The translations under genes were made by a program, and so were the position numbers. 27,962 nt of DNA, from contig CAKORS010000004.1 of assembly GCA_934101605.1 (NCBI GenBank), forward strand, positions 1 through 27,962. Direction: 5' to 3'. This stretch comes from an uncultured Bacilli bacterium. GTDB taxonomy: Bacteria > Bacillota_I > Bacilli_A > RF39 > UBA660. Below, piece by piece: positions 7,764 through 15,218 of this stretch. Each line of letters begins with the position of its first letter. The first letter of the stretch is position 1. The notes below the pieces were generated by a model. That model worked only from the letters and a program-made list of their open reading frames with translations, did not search any database and was not told the origin of the DNA.

Positions 7764-8071
7764 TGGAAGAAAAAAGATTTAAAAACAAAGATGAGGGTTT
7801 TATATGCGAAAACTGTAATAAAACTGTAGAACCTTTAAAATATACATCAAGAGACCATTGTCCTTACTGTCTATATTCAAAACACGTAGATATAAATCCT
7901 GGTGATAGAAAAAATACCTGCCAAGGACTACTTATTCCAACAGGTATAGAAAAATATAAAAACACTTATAAAATAATATATAAGTGTAATAAATGTGGAG
8001 AATATCATAAAAACATCATGGCAAATGACGATGATATGAATTTAATTATAAAATATAGTGTGATAAATTAA
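7763..8071 (+). CDS. RNHCP-domain zinc protein
   Basis: This 102-aa protein matches the RNHCP domain. It has F-x-CENC near residue 15, then SRDHCPYCLYSKHVDINPGDR (here RDHCP instead of RNHCP), TCQGLLIP and a second metal pair YKCNKCGEYH near residue 75. The eight or so Cys/His residues should bind zinc. The molecular function of the family is not established. ATG 7763 overlaps the TAA of dnaB (TAATG), so it is translationally coupled to dnaB and occupies the place where dnaI is usually found. It is too small and lacks any Walker motif, so it is not DnaI. Confidence 0.85.
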   Translation: MEEKRFKNKDEGFICENCNKTVEPLKYTSRDHCPYCLYSKHVDINPGDRKNTCQGLLIPTGIEKYKNTYKIIYKCNKCGEYHKNIMANDDDMNLIIKYSVIN

Positions 8072-8074
8072 AAA

Positions 8075-8099
8075 AGCGTTTTTTTAAAACGCTCTTTTT
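8075..8099. terminator. Bidirectional terminator between convergent genes
   Basis: AGCGTTTT (8075-8082) and AAAACGCT (8086-8093) form an 8-bp stem with a 3-nt loop, with an A-run before and a T-run after, so it can work in both directions. The last four codons of the minus-strand gene lie within it. Confidence 0.8.
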
Positions 8100-8632
8100 C
8101 TTGTATTAAATAATTTTATTTCATCATCAACATTAGATTCATTATATCTATCACTAATATTATAATAGCCTAATAAAGAATTAGTCATTTCAATATATAA
8201 ATCAATCGCAGAGTCATAATCATTATCTTTTACTCTACTACAAGCAGATTCTAAATAACAAAAGTTAATCCAGTTTGCAACCATATCTCGTCTTGGATCA
8301 TTATATATAGAATAAGCAATTTGAGGACCAACAACATCATACTCTTTTAACATTGAATAATAATCAACACGTTTCCTCATAAAACTATCTCTTAAAAAGC
8401 GTAACGTATCAAGAGTATCACAATTATCATCTTTACCTAAGATATCACAAACACAAGTAGTAATGTAACATCTAGGAACATCTCCAACACTTCTTCCTTT
8501 AACACTTGCCTTATTACAAGCAGTATCACTAGGATTATAGTAAGCATGTCTTAAAGAACAATATGCCTCACCATATCTATTTTTATCTGCTATATCCATA
8601 AAGTCACAATTAGCACAACAATACCAACTCAT
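8084..8632 (-). CDS. Cys-rich protein with a CFI-box-like segment
   Basis: This is the only clear minus-strand gene, 182 aa. The N-terminal ~40 residues hold a Cys cluster (WYCCANCDF, AYCSLRH, ACNKAS) that probably binds zinc or another metal. Residues ~54-85 resemble the CFI-box segment (CYITTCVCDILGK followed by TLRFLRDSFM), a conserved Cys-rich helix pair of unknown function seen in many Firmicute proteins. The remainder is helical with several Tyr. No signal peptide is visible. GAGGAGGTTTTCT precedes the ATG, and its promoter (8657-8684) abuts that of mscS. Function unknown. Confidence 0.8.
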   Translation of the reverse strand: MSWYCCANCDFMDIADKNRYGEAYCSLRHAYYNPSDTACNKASVKGRSVGDVPRCYITTCVCDILGKDDNCDTLDTLRFLRDSFMRKRVDYYSMLKEYDVVGPQIAYSIYNDPRRDMVANWINFCYLESACSRVKDNDYDSAIDLYIEMTNSLLGYYNISDRYNESNVDDEIKLFNTRKRAF

Positions 8633-8656
8633 AGAAAACCTCCTCAGTTGATAAAT

Positions 8657-8684
8657 ATTATAACAAAATAATATTAAAAGTCAA
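8657..8684 (-). promoter_or_regulatory. Promoter of the minus-strand Cys-rich gene
   Basis: Read on the minus strand, TTGACT (8679-8684) and TATAAT (8657-8662) are 16 nt apart, and the -10 is extended (TGTTATAAT). It lies about 25 nt before the start codon. Confidence 0.7.
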
Positions 8685-8713
8685 TTTACTAAAATAAATA
8701 AGTATTATATAAT
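8685..8713 (+). promoter_or_regulatory. Promoter of the mscS-type gene
   Basis: TTTACT (8685-8690) and TATAAT (8708-8713) are 17 nt apart, 19 nt before the start codon. The -35 directly abuts the -35 of the divergent minus-strand promoter. Confidence 0.65.
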
Positions 8714-8732
8714 AAAACTGGAGGAATAAAAA

Positions 8733-9548
8733 ATGGAAATAATAGAAAAAATAAGTGATAATTTAATGATAATAGGTAAAAAACTATTACTAACTATTTT
8801 AATAATTATAATTGGTTTTAAATTAGTTGATTTTATAAAAAATGTATTAAAAAAGGGTAAAGGTTTTAAACGTTTAGAAGCAAGTGTTCAAACATTTTTA
8901 CTAAGCTTTATAGGAATAACAGGAAAAGTTATAGTTCTTATAATAGCAGCAGGAACAATAGGAATTCCTATGACATCTGTAATTACATTAATAGGTTCTG
9001 CAGGAATAGCTATTGGTTTAGCTTTACAAGGAGGCTTATCTAACATAGCCGGTGGTTTAATGATTTTAATATTTAAACCATTTAAAGTTGGAGATTATAT
9101 AAAAACACAAGATATAGAAGGAAAGGTTCGTTCTATAACCATGTTTTATACAAGAATAATTACAATAGATAATAAACAAATAACAGTTCCAAATAGTATG
9201 ATAACATCATCAGTAGTAATAGATTACACAAGTATGAAAAAAAGAATGATTGAATTAAAACTTTCTGTTTCATACAATGAAAATATAGATAAAGTAAGAA
9301 AAGTTATAAAAGAAGAAATAGAAAAGAATAATCTAATTATACAAGATACAGAACCATTCATAAAAGTTTTAGAGCATGGAGATAGTGCCATAATATTCTT
9401 AGTAAGAGTTTGGGTTAAAACAGAAGATTACTGGACTGTTTATTATGACTTATTAGAAAATATCAAAAAAGCATTTGATAAAAATAAAATAGAAATACCT
9501 TATCCTCAAATGGATGTTCATGTAAAAGAAAATAAAAGCAAAAAATAA
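8733..9548 (+). CDS. Small-conductance mechanosensitive channel (MscS family)
   Basis: This 271-aa inner-membrane channel should open under membrane tension and release solutes on hypo-osmotic shock. Three transmembrane helices are visible at about residues 11-30, 52-72 and 78-97. The third becomes the pore helix with the Gly/Ala-rich GLALQGGLSNIAGGLMILIF, which continues into KPFKVGDYI and the cytoplasmic beta domain (VRSITMFYTRIITIDN, VPNSMITSS). This is the minimal MscS/YkuT-like architecture with no extra domains. CTGGAGGAAT precedes the ATG. It is a single-gene unit, with its own promoter before it and a terminator overlapping its stop. Confidence 0.94.
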   Translation: MEIIEKISDNLMIIGKKLLLTILIIIIGFKLVDFIKNVLKKGKGFKRLEASVQTFLLSFIGITGKVIVLIIAAGTIGIPMTSVITLIGSAGIAIGLALQGGLSNIAGGLMILIFKPFKVGDYIKTQDIEGKVRSITMFYTRIITIDNKQITVPNSMITSSVVIDYTSMKKRMIELKLSVSYNENIDKVRKVIKEEIEKNNLIIQDTEPFIKVLEHGDSAIIFLVRVWVKTEDYWTVYYDLLENIKKAFDKNKIEIPYPQMDVHVKENKSKK

Positions 9549-9571
9549 AAGTGTTTAAAGCTTTTATTTTT
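9541..9571 (+). terminator. Intrinsic terminator overlapping the MscS gene stop
   Basis: AAAAATAAAAG (9541-9551) and CTTTTATTTTT (9561-9571) pair perfectly over 11 bp around a 9-nt loop. The TAA stop (9546-9548) is in the 5' arm. The helix is AT-rich. Confidence 0.65.
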
Positions 9572-9573
9572 TA

Positions 9574-9582
9574 TGCTATAAT
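9574..9582 (+). promoter_or_regulatory. Extended -10 promoter of the SDR gene
   Basis: TGCTATAAT, 23 nt before the SDR start. The -35 position (9554-9559, TTTAAA) falls inside the preceding terminator and is a weak match. Confidence 0.55.
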
Positions 9583-9605
9583 ATGCTTGATTAAGAGGTG
9601 ATACC

Positions 9606-10331
9606 ATGAAAAAAACAGTTTTAATAACAGGAGCATCAAGAGGAATTGGAGCATCAATTGCTTTAGCATTTGCAAAAGCTCAATATAATGTAATAATTAA
9701 TTATAATAAAAGTGAGAAAGAAGCAAAAAAGCTAGAAAAGAAATTAAATAAAATAACAAAAGCAATTTCTATAAAAGCAGATGTTACAAATGATATAGAA
9801 GTAAAAGAAATGATTAAAGTAATAAAAAAAGAATTTAAAAAAATAGATGTATTAATAAACAATGCAGGTATATCAAATGATACAGAACCTTTTTCTAAAA
9901 CTAAGGAAGATTTTATGCAAGTTTTAGATGTCAATGTATATGGAGTATACAATGTAACAAGATATGCTAAAGAAATACTTAATAAAGATTCAAGTATTAT
10001 AAATATAGCTTCTACAAATGGTATAGATTCATATTACGAATATAGTCTTGATTATGATGCCTCAAAAGCAGCAGTTATAAATCTAACTCATAATTTAGCA
10101 AATTACTTAAAAGGTATAAGAGTAAATGCTATAGCACCGGGATGGGTTGATACTGATATGAATAAAAATTTAGGAGAATTCAAAAAGCAAGAATTAAAAA
10201 AAATATTACTAAATCGTTTTGCAGATCCTAAAGAAATAGCGGAAGTAGCATTATTTTTAGCAAGTGATAAAGCAAGTTACATAAATGATACAATAATTAA
10301 AGTAGATGGAGGAAGAAGAAATGAATACTAA
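9606..10331 (+). CDS. SDR-family oxidoreductase (FabG-like)
   Basis: This 241-aa short-chain dehydrogenase/reductase should use NAD(P)H to reduce a keto group. It shows the Rossmann glycine motif TGASRGIGASIALAF (residues 7-21), NNAGIS near residue 86, the serine-bearing INIASTNG, the catalytic YDASKAA and the NAPGW-like NAIAPGWVDTDM. The C-terminus has the usual IAEVALFLASDKASYI and the GGxx end. It resembles 3-oxoacyl-ACP reductase, but no fatty-acid genes are adjacent, so the substrate is open. AGAGGTGAT precedes the ATG. Its end carries the ribosome binding site of the next gene, which overlaps by 11 nt, so the pair is coupled. Confidence 0.92.
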   Translation: MKKTVLITGASRGIGASIALAFAKAQYNVIINYNKSEKEAKKLEKKLNKITKAISIKADVTNDIEVKEMIKVIKKEFKKIDVLINNAGISNDTEPFSKTKEDFMQVLDVNVYGVYNVTRYAKEILNKDSSIINIASTNGIDSYYEYSLDYDASKAAVINLTHNLANYLKGIRVNAIAPGWVDTDMNKNLGEFKKQELKKILLNRFADPKEIAEVALFLASDKASYINDTIIKVDGGRRNEY

Positions 10332-11544
10332 TGAATTAGTAAAAAAAGAAGAACAAAATTTAAAAAAAATATTTGAAAATATAGAGAATACCTCATTCTT
10401 TAATAGTAAAAAAGTATTAAATGCTTTTCATAAATATCAAGTATCATCTTCTATGTTTGATGGAACAACTGGATATGGATATGATGATTTAGGAAGAGAT
10501 ACAATAGAAAAAATATATGCTGAAATATTTAAAGCTGAAGATGCTTTAGTAAGAAGAGAATTTATCTCAGGAACTCATGCTTTAACAGTGTGTTTATTCG
10601 GATTACTAAGACCTAATGATACAATGTTATCAATAACTGGTAAACCATATGATACACTAGATCAAGTTATAGGTTTAAAAGAAAATGCAAGTTCATTAAA
10701 AAGTTTTAATATAAATTATGAACAAATAGATTTAATAAATAATGAATTTGATGTAGAAAGCATTATAAATGCTTTAAAGTCTAAAAAGATAAAATTAATA
10801 GAAATACAAAGATCAAAAGGATATTCAACTAGAAAAAGTATTACTATTGAAAAACTAGAACAAATAATAAAAGAAATAAGAAAAATAGATAAAGATGTAA
10901 TTATAATGGTTGATAACTGTTACTGTGAATTTGTAACAGAAAAAGAACCGATTGAAGTTGGGGCAGATATTTGTGTAGGATCCCTTATCAAAAACTTAGG
11001 AGGAGGTATAGCAGAAAATGGTGCATACATCGTAGGAAAAGAAAACCTAGTAAAACTATGCGCTGAAAGATTAACTGCTCCTGGTGAAGGAAAAGAAATA
11101 GGGCCTACCTTAGGTTCAAATAAACAATTTCTAAAAGGACTATTTTTAGCTCCAAATATTGTTGAGTCATCACTAAAAACAGCAGTATTGACAGCAAAAG
11201 TTTTAGAAAAATTAGGATATGATGTAGAACCAAAATACAATGACTCAAGAGCAGATATCGTTCAAAACATTATTTTTAACGATAAAGACAAACTAATTAA
11301 GTATTGTCAAGGAATTCAAAATGCATCTCCAATAGATTCACACGTATTAGCAATTCCATCTCCAATGCCAGGTTATGATGATGAAGTAATAATGGCATCT
11401 GGTTCATTTACACAAGGTTCATCAATTGAACTTTCTTGTGATGGACCATTAAGAAGTCCATATATAGCATATCAACAAGGAGGATTAACATATGAATATG
11501 GAAAGCTAGGACTTATAAATGCAATAGAATTTTTAAATAAATAA
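10321..11544 (+). CDS. PLP-dependent methionine gamma-lyase-like protein (YnbB/aluminium-resistance family)
   Basis: This 407-aa fold-type I PLP enzyme matches the family annotated as methionine gamma-lyase or aluminium resistance protein. Its features are FHKYQVSSSMFDGTTGYGYD near the N-terminus, FISGTHALTVCLFGLLRPND, the aspartate of MVDNCYCEF, and the PLP lysine in GSLIKNLGGG, which I place at Lys224. The C-terminal CDGPLRSPYIAYQQGGLTYE is also characteristic. The substrate is not established for most members. GGAGGAAG (10308-10315) fixes ATG 10321; an upstream in-frame ATG at 10306 would overlap that site. It is the middle gene of a group with the SDR and U32 genes. Confidence 0.93.
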   Translation: MNTNELVKKEEQNLKKIFENIENTSFFNSKKVLNAFHKYQVSSSMFDGTTGYGYDDLGRDTIEKIYAEIFKAEDALVRREFISGTHALTVCLFGLLRPNDTMLSITGKPYDTLDQVIGLKENASSLKSFNINYEQIDLINNEFDVESIINALKSKKIKLIEIQRSKGYSTRKSITIEKLEQIIKEIRKIDKDVIIMVDNCYCEFVTEKEPIEVGADICVGSLIKNLGGGIAENGAYIVGKENLVKLCAERLTAPGEGKEIGPTLGSNKQFLKGLFLAPNIVESSLKTAVLTAKVLEKLGYDVEPKYNDSRADIVQNIIFNDKDKLIKYCQGIQNASPIDSHVLAIPSPMPGYDDEVIMASGSFTQGSSIELSCDGPLRSPYIAYQQGGLTYEYGKLGLINAIEFLNK

Positions 11545-11558
11545 AAAGAAGTGATAAA

Positions 11559-13787
11559 ATGAAAAAAGAATTATTATCCCCAGCAGGAAATTTAGAAAGC
11601 CTATATCAAGCAGTTAATAATGGTGCAGATGCAGTATATATTTCTGGAAAAAACTATGGGGCAAGGCATTTCGCAACTAATTTTACTATAGATGAAATAG
11701 AAAAAGCAGCAAAATACTGTAGACTTCATGATGTAAAATTATATGTTACTGTAAACACTCTTATATATGATAATGAGTTTGACGATGTAATAGATTATAT
11801 AAGAAAACTTCATCTAATTGGAGTAGACGCTCTTATCATGCAAGATATAGGTTTAATAAAATTAGTTCATGAAAAATTTCCTAATTTAGAAATACATGCA
11901 TCAACTCAACTTCATAATCATAATGAAGAAGGAATTAATTTTCTAAAGCAACTAGGAGTAACAAGAGTAGTTCTAGCTAGAGAATTATCTATAGAAGAAA
12001 TAACAAATATAAAAACAGATTTAGAAAAAGAAGCCTTTATTCATGGTGCATTATGTATTTCTTACTCAGGAGAATGCCTTTTTTCTAGTATCGTTTTAAA
12101 TAGAAGTGGTAATCGCGGAGAATGTGCAGGTTTTTGTAGATTACCATATGAATTATATAAAGATAATGAAAAATTAAACTTACAAGGAAATTATCTTTTA
12201 AGTCCTAAGGAACTATCAAGCATAAACAATATAAAACAAATATTAGATAGCGATATAAAATCCCTAAAAATAGAAGGAAGAATGAAAAGCCCTGAATATG
12301 TAGGATTTATAACAAAAATATATAGAACATTAATTGATAAATATTATAAAAATGAAAAGTTAGAAATAACAGATGAAGAGTATAAAAATTTAAAAAAACT
12401 ATTTAATAGATGCTTTACAAAAGGTTATTTAAATAATGAAACAAATAAGGATATAATTAACATAAAAAGTCCTAATCATCAAGGTATACCTATAGGAAAC
12501 GTAATAGAAGTAAATAAGAATAAAATAAAAATTAAGTTAACTGATGAGTTAAACCAACAAGATGGAATAAGATTTTCAAATGGAGAAGGTTTAATCGCAA
12601 ATTTTATATATAATAACAAAGGATTATTAATATCAAGTGCTAAAAAAGGTGAAACTATTTATATTGATAATAAAATATCTTTAAAAGAAAAGGGAATAGT
12701 TTTAAAAACGACTGATACAAAACTATTAAATGAATTAAAAAATTATAAAGAAATTAAAATACCAGTAAGCTTTATAGTAAAAGCAAAAATAAATGAACCA
12801 CTAGAGATAACAATAAAACAAAACAATGAGAAAAGAAAAGTAAAAGGTAATATAATAACAAAAGCTTTAAATAATGAAACAACAAAAGAAGAGATTACAA
12901 AGAAATTATCAAAATTAGGAAATACTCCATTTATATTAGACAAAATAGAGTATCAAAAAGATGATAATATATTTATACCATTAAAAGAATTAAATGAAAT
13001 AAGAAGAGACCTTTGTAATAAATTACAAGCTTTAAAAGAACAAAATAAAATAAAGTTTATAGAACAAGAAGCAATTAGTAAAACTTATAAAGTTATAAAA
13101 ACAAACGAAATAAGTGTATTAGCAAGAACAGAAGAACAGATAAAAGCACTTATTAACAAAAATGTTAATATTTATATAGAAGATTATAAATTATATAAAA
13201 AATATGAAAATAAAAATACTTATTATAGAACTCCAAGAGTAGATAATCTAAAAAAAGAAATAAATGCTACAAACTTTGTTGTATCTACTACCGGAGCAAT
13301 AGAAAAATATAAAGATAAAAACATAGTAGGAGATATCTATCTTAATGTATTAAATAGTAAAACTATAGAATTCTATCATAAATATTTAAATAAAATAGGA
13401 TTATCAATTGAACTAAAAGACAATGATTTATCACTATTAACAAAGAATCTAAATAATAATTATAATCTTGAAATATTAGTATATGGAAAACCAGAACTAA
13501 TGATAATGAAATATTGTCCTCTCAATGCTCTTATAAATAAAGATAAAATATGTTCTGTATGTAAAAATAACAATAAATATTATCTAAAAGATAGAAATAA
13601 TGAATATTACAAATTAAATCAAAATAATTGCATAACAACAATTACAAATTATAAAAATATAGATAAAATAGATAATATTAATTTTTATAAAAATTTAAAA
13701 ATCACTAACTTTAGAATAGACCTTTTAGATGAAACCTATGAGCAAACTATAGAAATATTAAGAAGAATAGAAGATAAATTAAAATAA
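11559..13787 (+). CDS. U32 family protein, long form (RlhA/TrhP-like RNA hydroxylation factor)
   Basis: Annotated as peptidases, U32 proteins of this type are known in E. coli and Bacillus to support hydroxylation of cytidine or uridine in rRNA or tRNA. This 742-aa copy is the long form, with the U32 barrel (ELLSPAGNLESLYQAVNNGA at the start, LIMQDIGL, EIHASTQLHNHN). It carries the Cys cluster GECLFSSIVLNRSGNRGECAGFCRLP, written here in part, that fits an iron-sulphur site. A long C-terminal extension (~residues 330-742) contains another Cys set (YCPLN, ICSVC). Which RNA it acts on cannot be told. AAGTGATAAA precedes the ATG, 15 nt after the PLP gene. Confidence 0.9.
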   Translation: MKKELLSPAGNLESLYQAVNNGADAVYISGKNYGARHFATNFTIDEIEKAAKYCRLHDVKLYVTVNTLIYDNEFDDVIDYIRKLHLIGVDALIMQDIGLIKLVHEKFPNLEIHASTQLHNHNEEGINFLKQLGVTRVVLARELSIEEITNIKTDLEKEAFIHGALCISYSGECLFSSIVLNRSGNRGECAGFCRLPYELYKDNEKLNLQGNYLLSPKELSSINNIKQILDSDIKSLKIEGRMKSPEYVGFITKIYRTLIDKYYKNEKLEITDEEYKNLKKLFNRCFTKGYLNNETNKDIINIKSPNHQGIPIGNVIEVNKNKIKIKLTDELNQQDGIRFSNGEGLIANFIYNNKGLLISSAKKGETIYIDNKISLKEKGIVLKTTDTKLLNELKNYKEIKIPVSFIVKAKINEPLEITIKQNNEKRKVKGNIITKALNNETTKEEITKKLSKLGNTPFILDKIEYQKDDNIFIPLKELNEIRRDLCNKLQALKEQNKIKFIEQEAISKTYKVIKTNEISVLARTEEQIKALINKNVNIYIEDYKLYKKYENKNTYYRTPRVDNLKKEINATNFVVSTTGAIEKYKDKNIVGDIYLNVLNSKTIEFYHKYLNKIGLSIELKDNDLSLLTKNLNNNYNLEILVYGKPELMIMKYCPLNALINKDKICSVCKNNNKYYLKDRNNEYYKLNQNNCITTITNYKNIDKIDNINFYKNLKITNFRIDLLDETYEQTIEILRRIEDKLK

Positions 13788-13821
13788 TAATAAAAAAAGT
13801 CTTTTAAAAAAAAATTAATAA

Positions 13822-13830
13822 TGATATAAT
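13822..13830 (+). promoter_or_regulatory. Extended -10 promoter
   Basis: TGATATAAT, 44 nt before the tail-anchored protein gene. No good -35 is present at the right spacing (TTTTAA at 13802-13807). Confidence 0.5.
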
Positions 13831-13873
13831 TTGTAGTAGATAGTCATAAAAAGTCACAAGAGGAGTGATATTA

Positions 13874-14398
13874 ATGAATAAAGAAAAAGTAATCTCTTAT
13901 ATACAAGAAGTTCTAGCAAAAAATTTTACAGGAAATGGACCATTCAGTAATAGAGCTGATAGTAACCAAATATATAATGCCTTAATGAGTATCAATATGA
14001 ATACAGAATATTCTAAAATGGTAGCACTATTAAATCTAATTAAGAAGAATACTGGTATCAATAATAAGAATTTAGATGACTTTATTAATCTTATTGATCA
14101 AGAAGCAAAAAAATCACAAATAAAAGAACCAAAAGAAGTAGTAATAGAACCTCCAAAAGTTGATTCAAGTATTTATGAAAAACCTTATCCTACAAGAATG
14201 GATAATCATAATTATGTAATAAATGAAGAAACTGAGGACTATGAAAAAGATGAACCAGAAATATTACCAATTAAACATCAAGATGAAGAAGTAGAAGAAA
14301 CTGAAGAATCTGCTAAAGGTAATATTATGATTTTCATAATAGTTTTATTAGTAGCAATAATAATTATACTAGGAATAATAATTTTCTTATTCTGTTAA
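13874..14398 (+). CDS. Tail-anchored membrane protein of unknown function
   Basis: I do not recognise this 174-aa protein. Residues 1-75 look like a small helical domain (VISYIQEVLAKNF, YSKMVALLNLIKKNTG). Residues 76-145 form an acidic, Pro/Glu-rich linker, and residues 148-172 are one strong hydrophobic segment (IMIFIIVLLVAIIIILGIII). It ends in FLFC, so the protein should be C-terminally anchored with its body in the cytoplasm. AGAGGAGTGAT fits ATG 13874; a GTG at 13865 in the same frame lies inside the ribosome binding site. It stands alone between the U32 gene and the tRNA gene. Confidence 0.75.
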   Translation: MNKEKVISYIQEVLAKNFTGNGPFSNRADSNQIYNALMSINMNTEYSKMVALLNLIKKNTGINNKNLDDFINLIDQEAKKSQIKEPKEVVIEPPKVDSSIYEKPYPTRMDNHNYVINEETEDYEKDEPEILPIKHQDEEVEETEESAKGNIMIFIIVLLVAIIIILGIIIFLFC

Positions 14399-14505
14399 AG
14401 ATAGGAAATCAGCTAAAAATCTAGGCACATCGAATTTAATTGTATTTGGCTTATCGCTAATAAAATACTATTGATAATTTCTTATATAATATTTCAAATT
14501 TATAG

Positions 14506-14534
14506 TTGAAAAAACTATAAACTTATTTTATAAT
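14506..14534 (+). promoter_or_regulatory. tRNA-Ser promoter
   Basis: TTGAAA (14506-14511), a 17-nt spacer and TATAAT (14529-14534), about 30 nt before the mature tRNA. Near consensus, as expected for a stable RNA gene. Confidence 0.8.
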
Positions 14535-14564
14535 AAAAATGCACTTTCTAAAAAAGTGTTCCTT

Positions 14565-14655
14565 GGAGTGGTACTCAAGAGGCTGAAGAGGCGCCCCTGC
14601 TAAGGGTGTAGATCGGGTAACTGGTGCGAGGGTTCAAATCCCTCCCGCTCCGCCA
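14565..14655 (+). tRNA. tRNA-Ser (anticodon GCU)
   Basis: This is a 91-nt class II tRNA. The acceptor stem GGAGTGG (14565-14571) pairs with CCGCTCC before the discriminator G, and CCA is encoded. The anticodon stem CGCCC/GGGTG encloses the loop CTGCTAA with anticodon GCT at 14599-14601, reading AGC and AGU. A long variable arm (GTAGATCGGGTAACTGGTGC region) identifies serine. The T arm is GAGGGTTCAAATCCCTC. The G+C content stands out sharply from the surroundings. Confidence 0.97.
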
Positions 14656-14660
14656 TATAA

Positions 14661-14684
14661 AAAATATCCTGTATAGGATTTTTA
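14661..14684 (+). terminator. Terminator after tRNA-Ser
   Basis: ATCCT (14666-14670) and AGGAT (14675-14679) with a 4-nt loop, extended by A-T pairs after one mismatch, then a T-run. It lies six bases after the CCA end. Confidence 0.65.
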
Positions 14685-14732
14685 TTTTGCATTAAAATAT
14701 ATAATTCTCATATTATTTATTAGGAGGATTAT

Positions 14733-15182
14733 ATGGATACATACATAATACAAAAAGGAGATACCTTAGAGTCTATTGCTGAAAAGTATAATATTCCAGT
14801 AATAGACATAATAAAAATAAATAATTTAAAAGAACCATACACATTAAACGAAAATGATGTTTTAAATATTCCAACTGCTCCTAGTAGTATATTTGATTAT
14901 TATAAGGTTCAAAAAGGAGACACATTATATAAAATAGCATCATTAGCTAATGTAGATATCAATATATTAGAACAAATAAATGGATTAGATCCTGATGAAT
15001 ATATTTATGTAGATCAAGTATTATTAGTTCCAAAACAAGGAATACAGGCCTACATTACAAAACAAGGAGATACAATAGATGATGTGGCACAATACTTTAG
15101 TACATATCCTCAAAACATATTATATAGCAATAGAAATATCTACTTACTACCAGGACAATTAATAGTGTATAGACAGTTATAA
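14733..15182 (+). CDS. Triple LysM-domain protein without signal peptide
   Basis: This 149-aa protein is essentially three LysM modules in a row: residues 3-47 (YIIQKGDTLESIAEKYNIP...LNIP), 56-101 (YKVQKGDTLYKIASLANV...LLVP) and 105-147 (YITKQGDTIDDVAQYFST). The third is more divergent. LysM modules bind N-acetylglucosamine polymers such as peptidoglycan or spore cortex. There is no signal peptide or membrane segment. That fits cytoplasmic synthesis followed by assembly on a forming spore, as for SafA-type coat proteins; this is inference. TAGGAGGATT precedes the ATG. TATAAT at 14700-14705 is a possible -10. The next element is the OLE RNA promoter. Confidence 0.9.
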   Translation: MDTYIIQKGDTLESIAEKYNIPVIDIIKINNLKEPYTLNENDVLNIPTAPSSIFDYYKVQKGDTLYKIASLANVDINILEQINGLDPDEYIYVDQVLLVPKQGIQAYITKQGDTIDDVAQYFSTYPQNILYSNRNIYLLPGQLIVYRQL

Positions 15183-15183
15183 C

Positions 15184-15212
15184 TTGAAAAAAACTTTAAT
15201 TTATGGTATAAT
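15184..15212 (+). promoter_or_regulatory. OLE RNA promoter
   Basis: TTGAAA (15184-15189), a 17-nt spacer and TATAAT (15207-15212), with a TG one base before the -10. It begins two bases after the LysM gene stop. Predicted transcription start is near 15219. Confidence 0.8.
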
Positions 15213-15218
15213 CTATAC

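Noticed and set aside
10306..10320. Longer N-terminus for the PLP enzyme starting at ATG 10306
   Set aside because: Those codons are the ribosome binding site GGAGGAAG for ATG 10321 and lie inside the SDR gene.
14565..15182. Integrated mobile element at the tRNA-Ser gene
   Set aside because: No integrase, no direct repeat of the tRNA 3' end, and base composition downstream is ordinary except in the OLE RNA.
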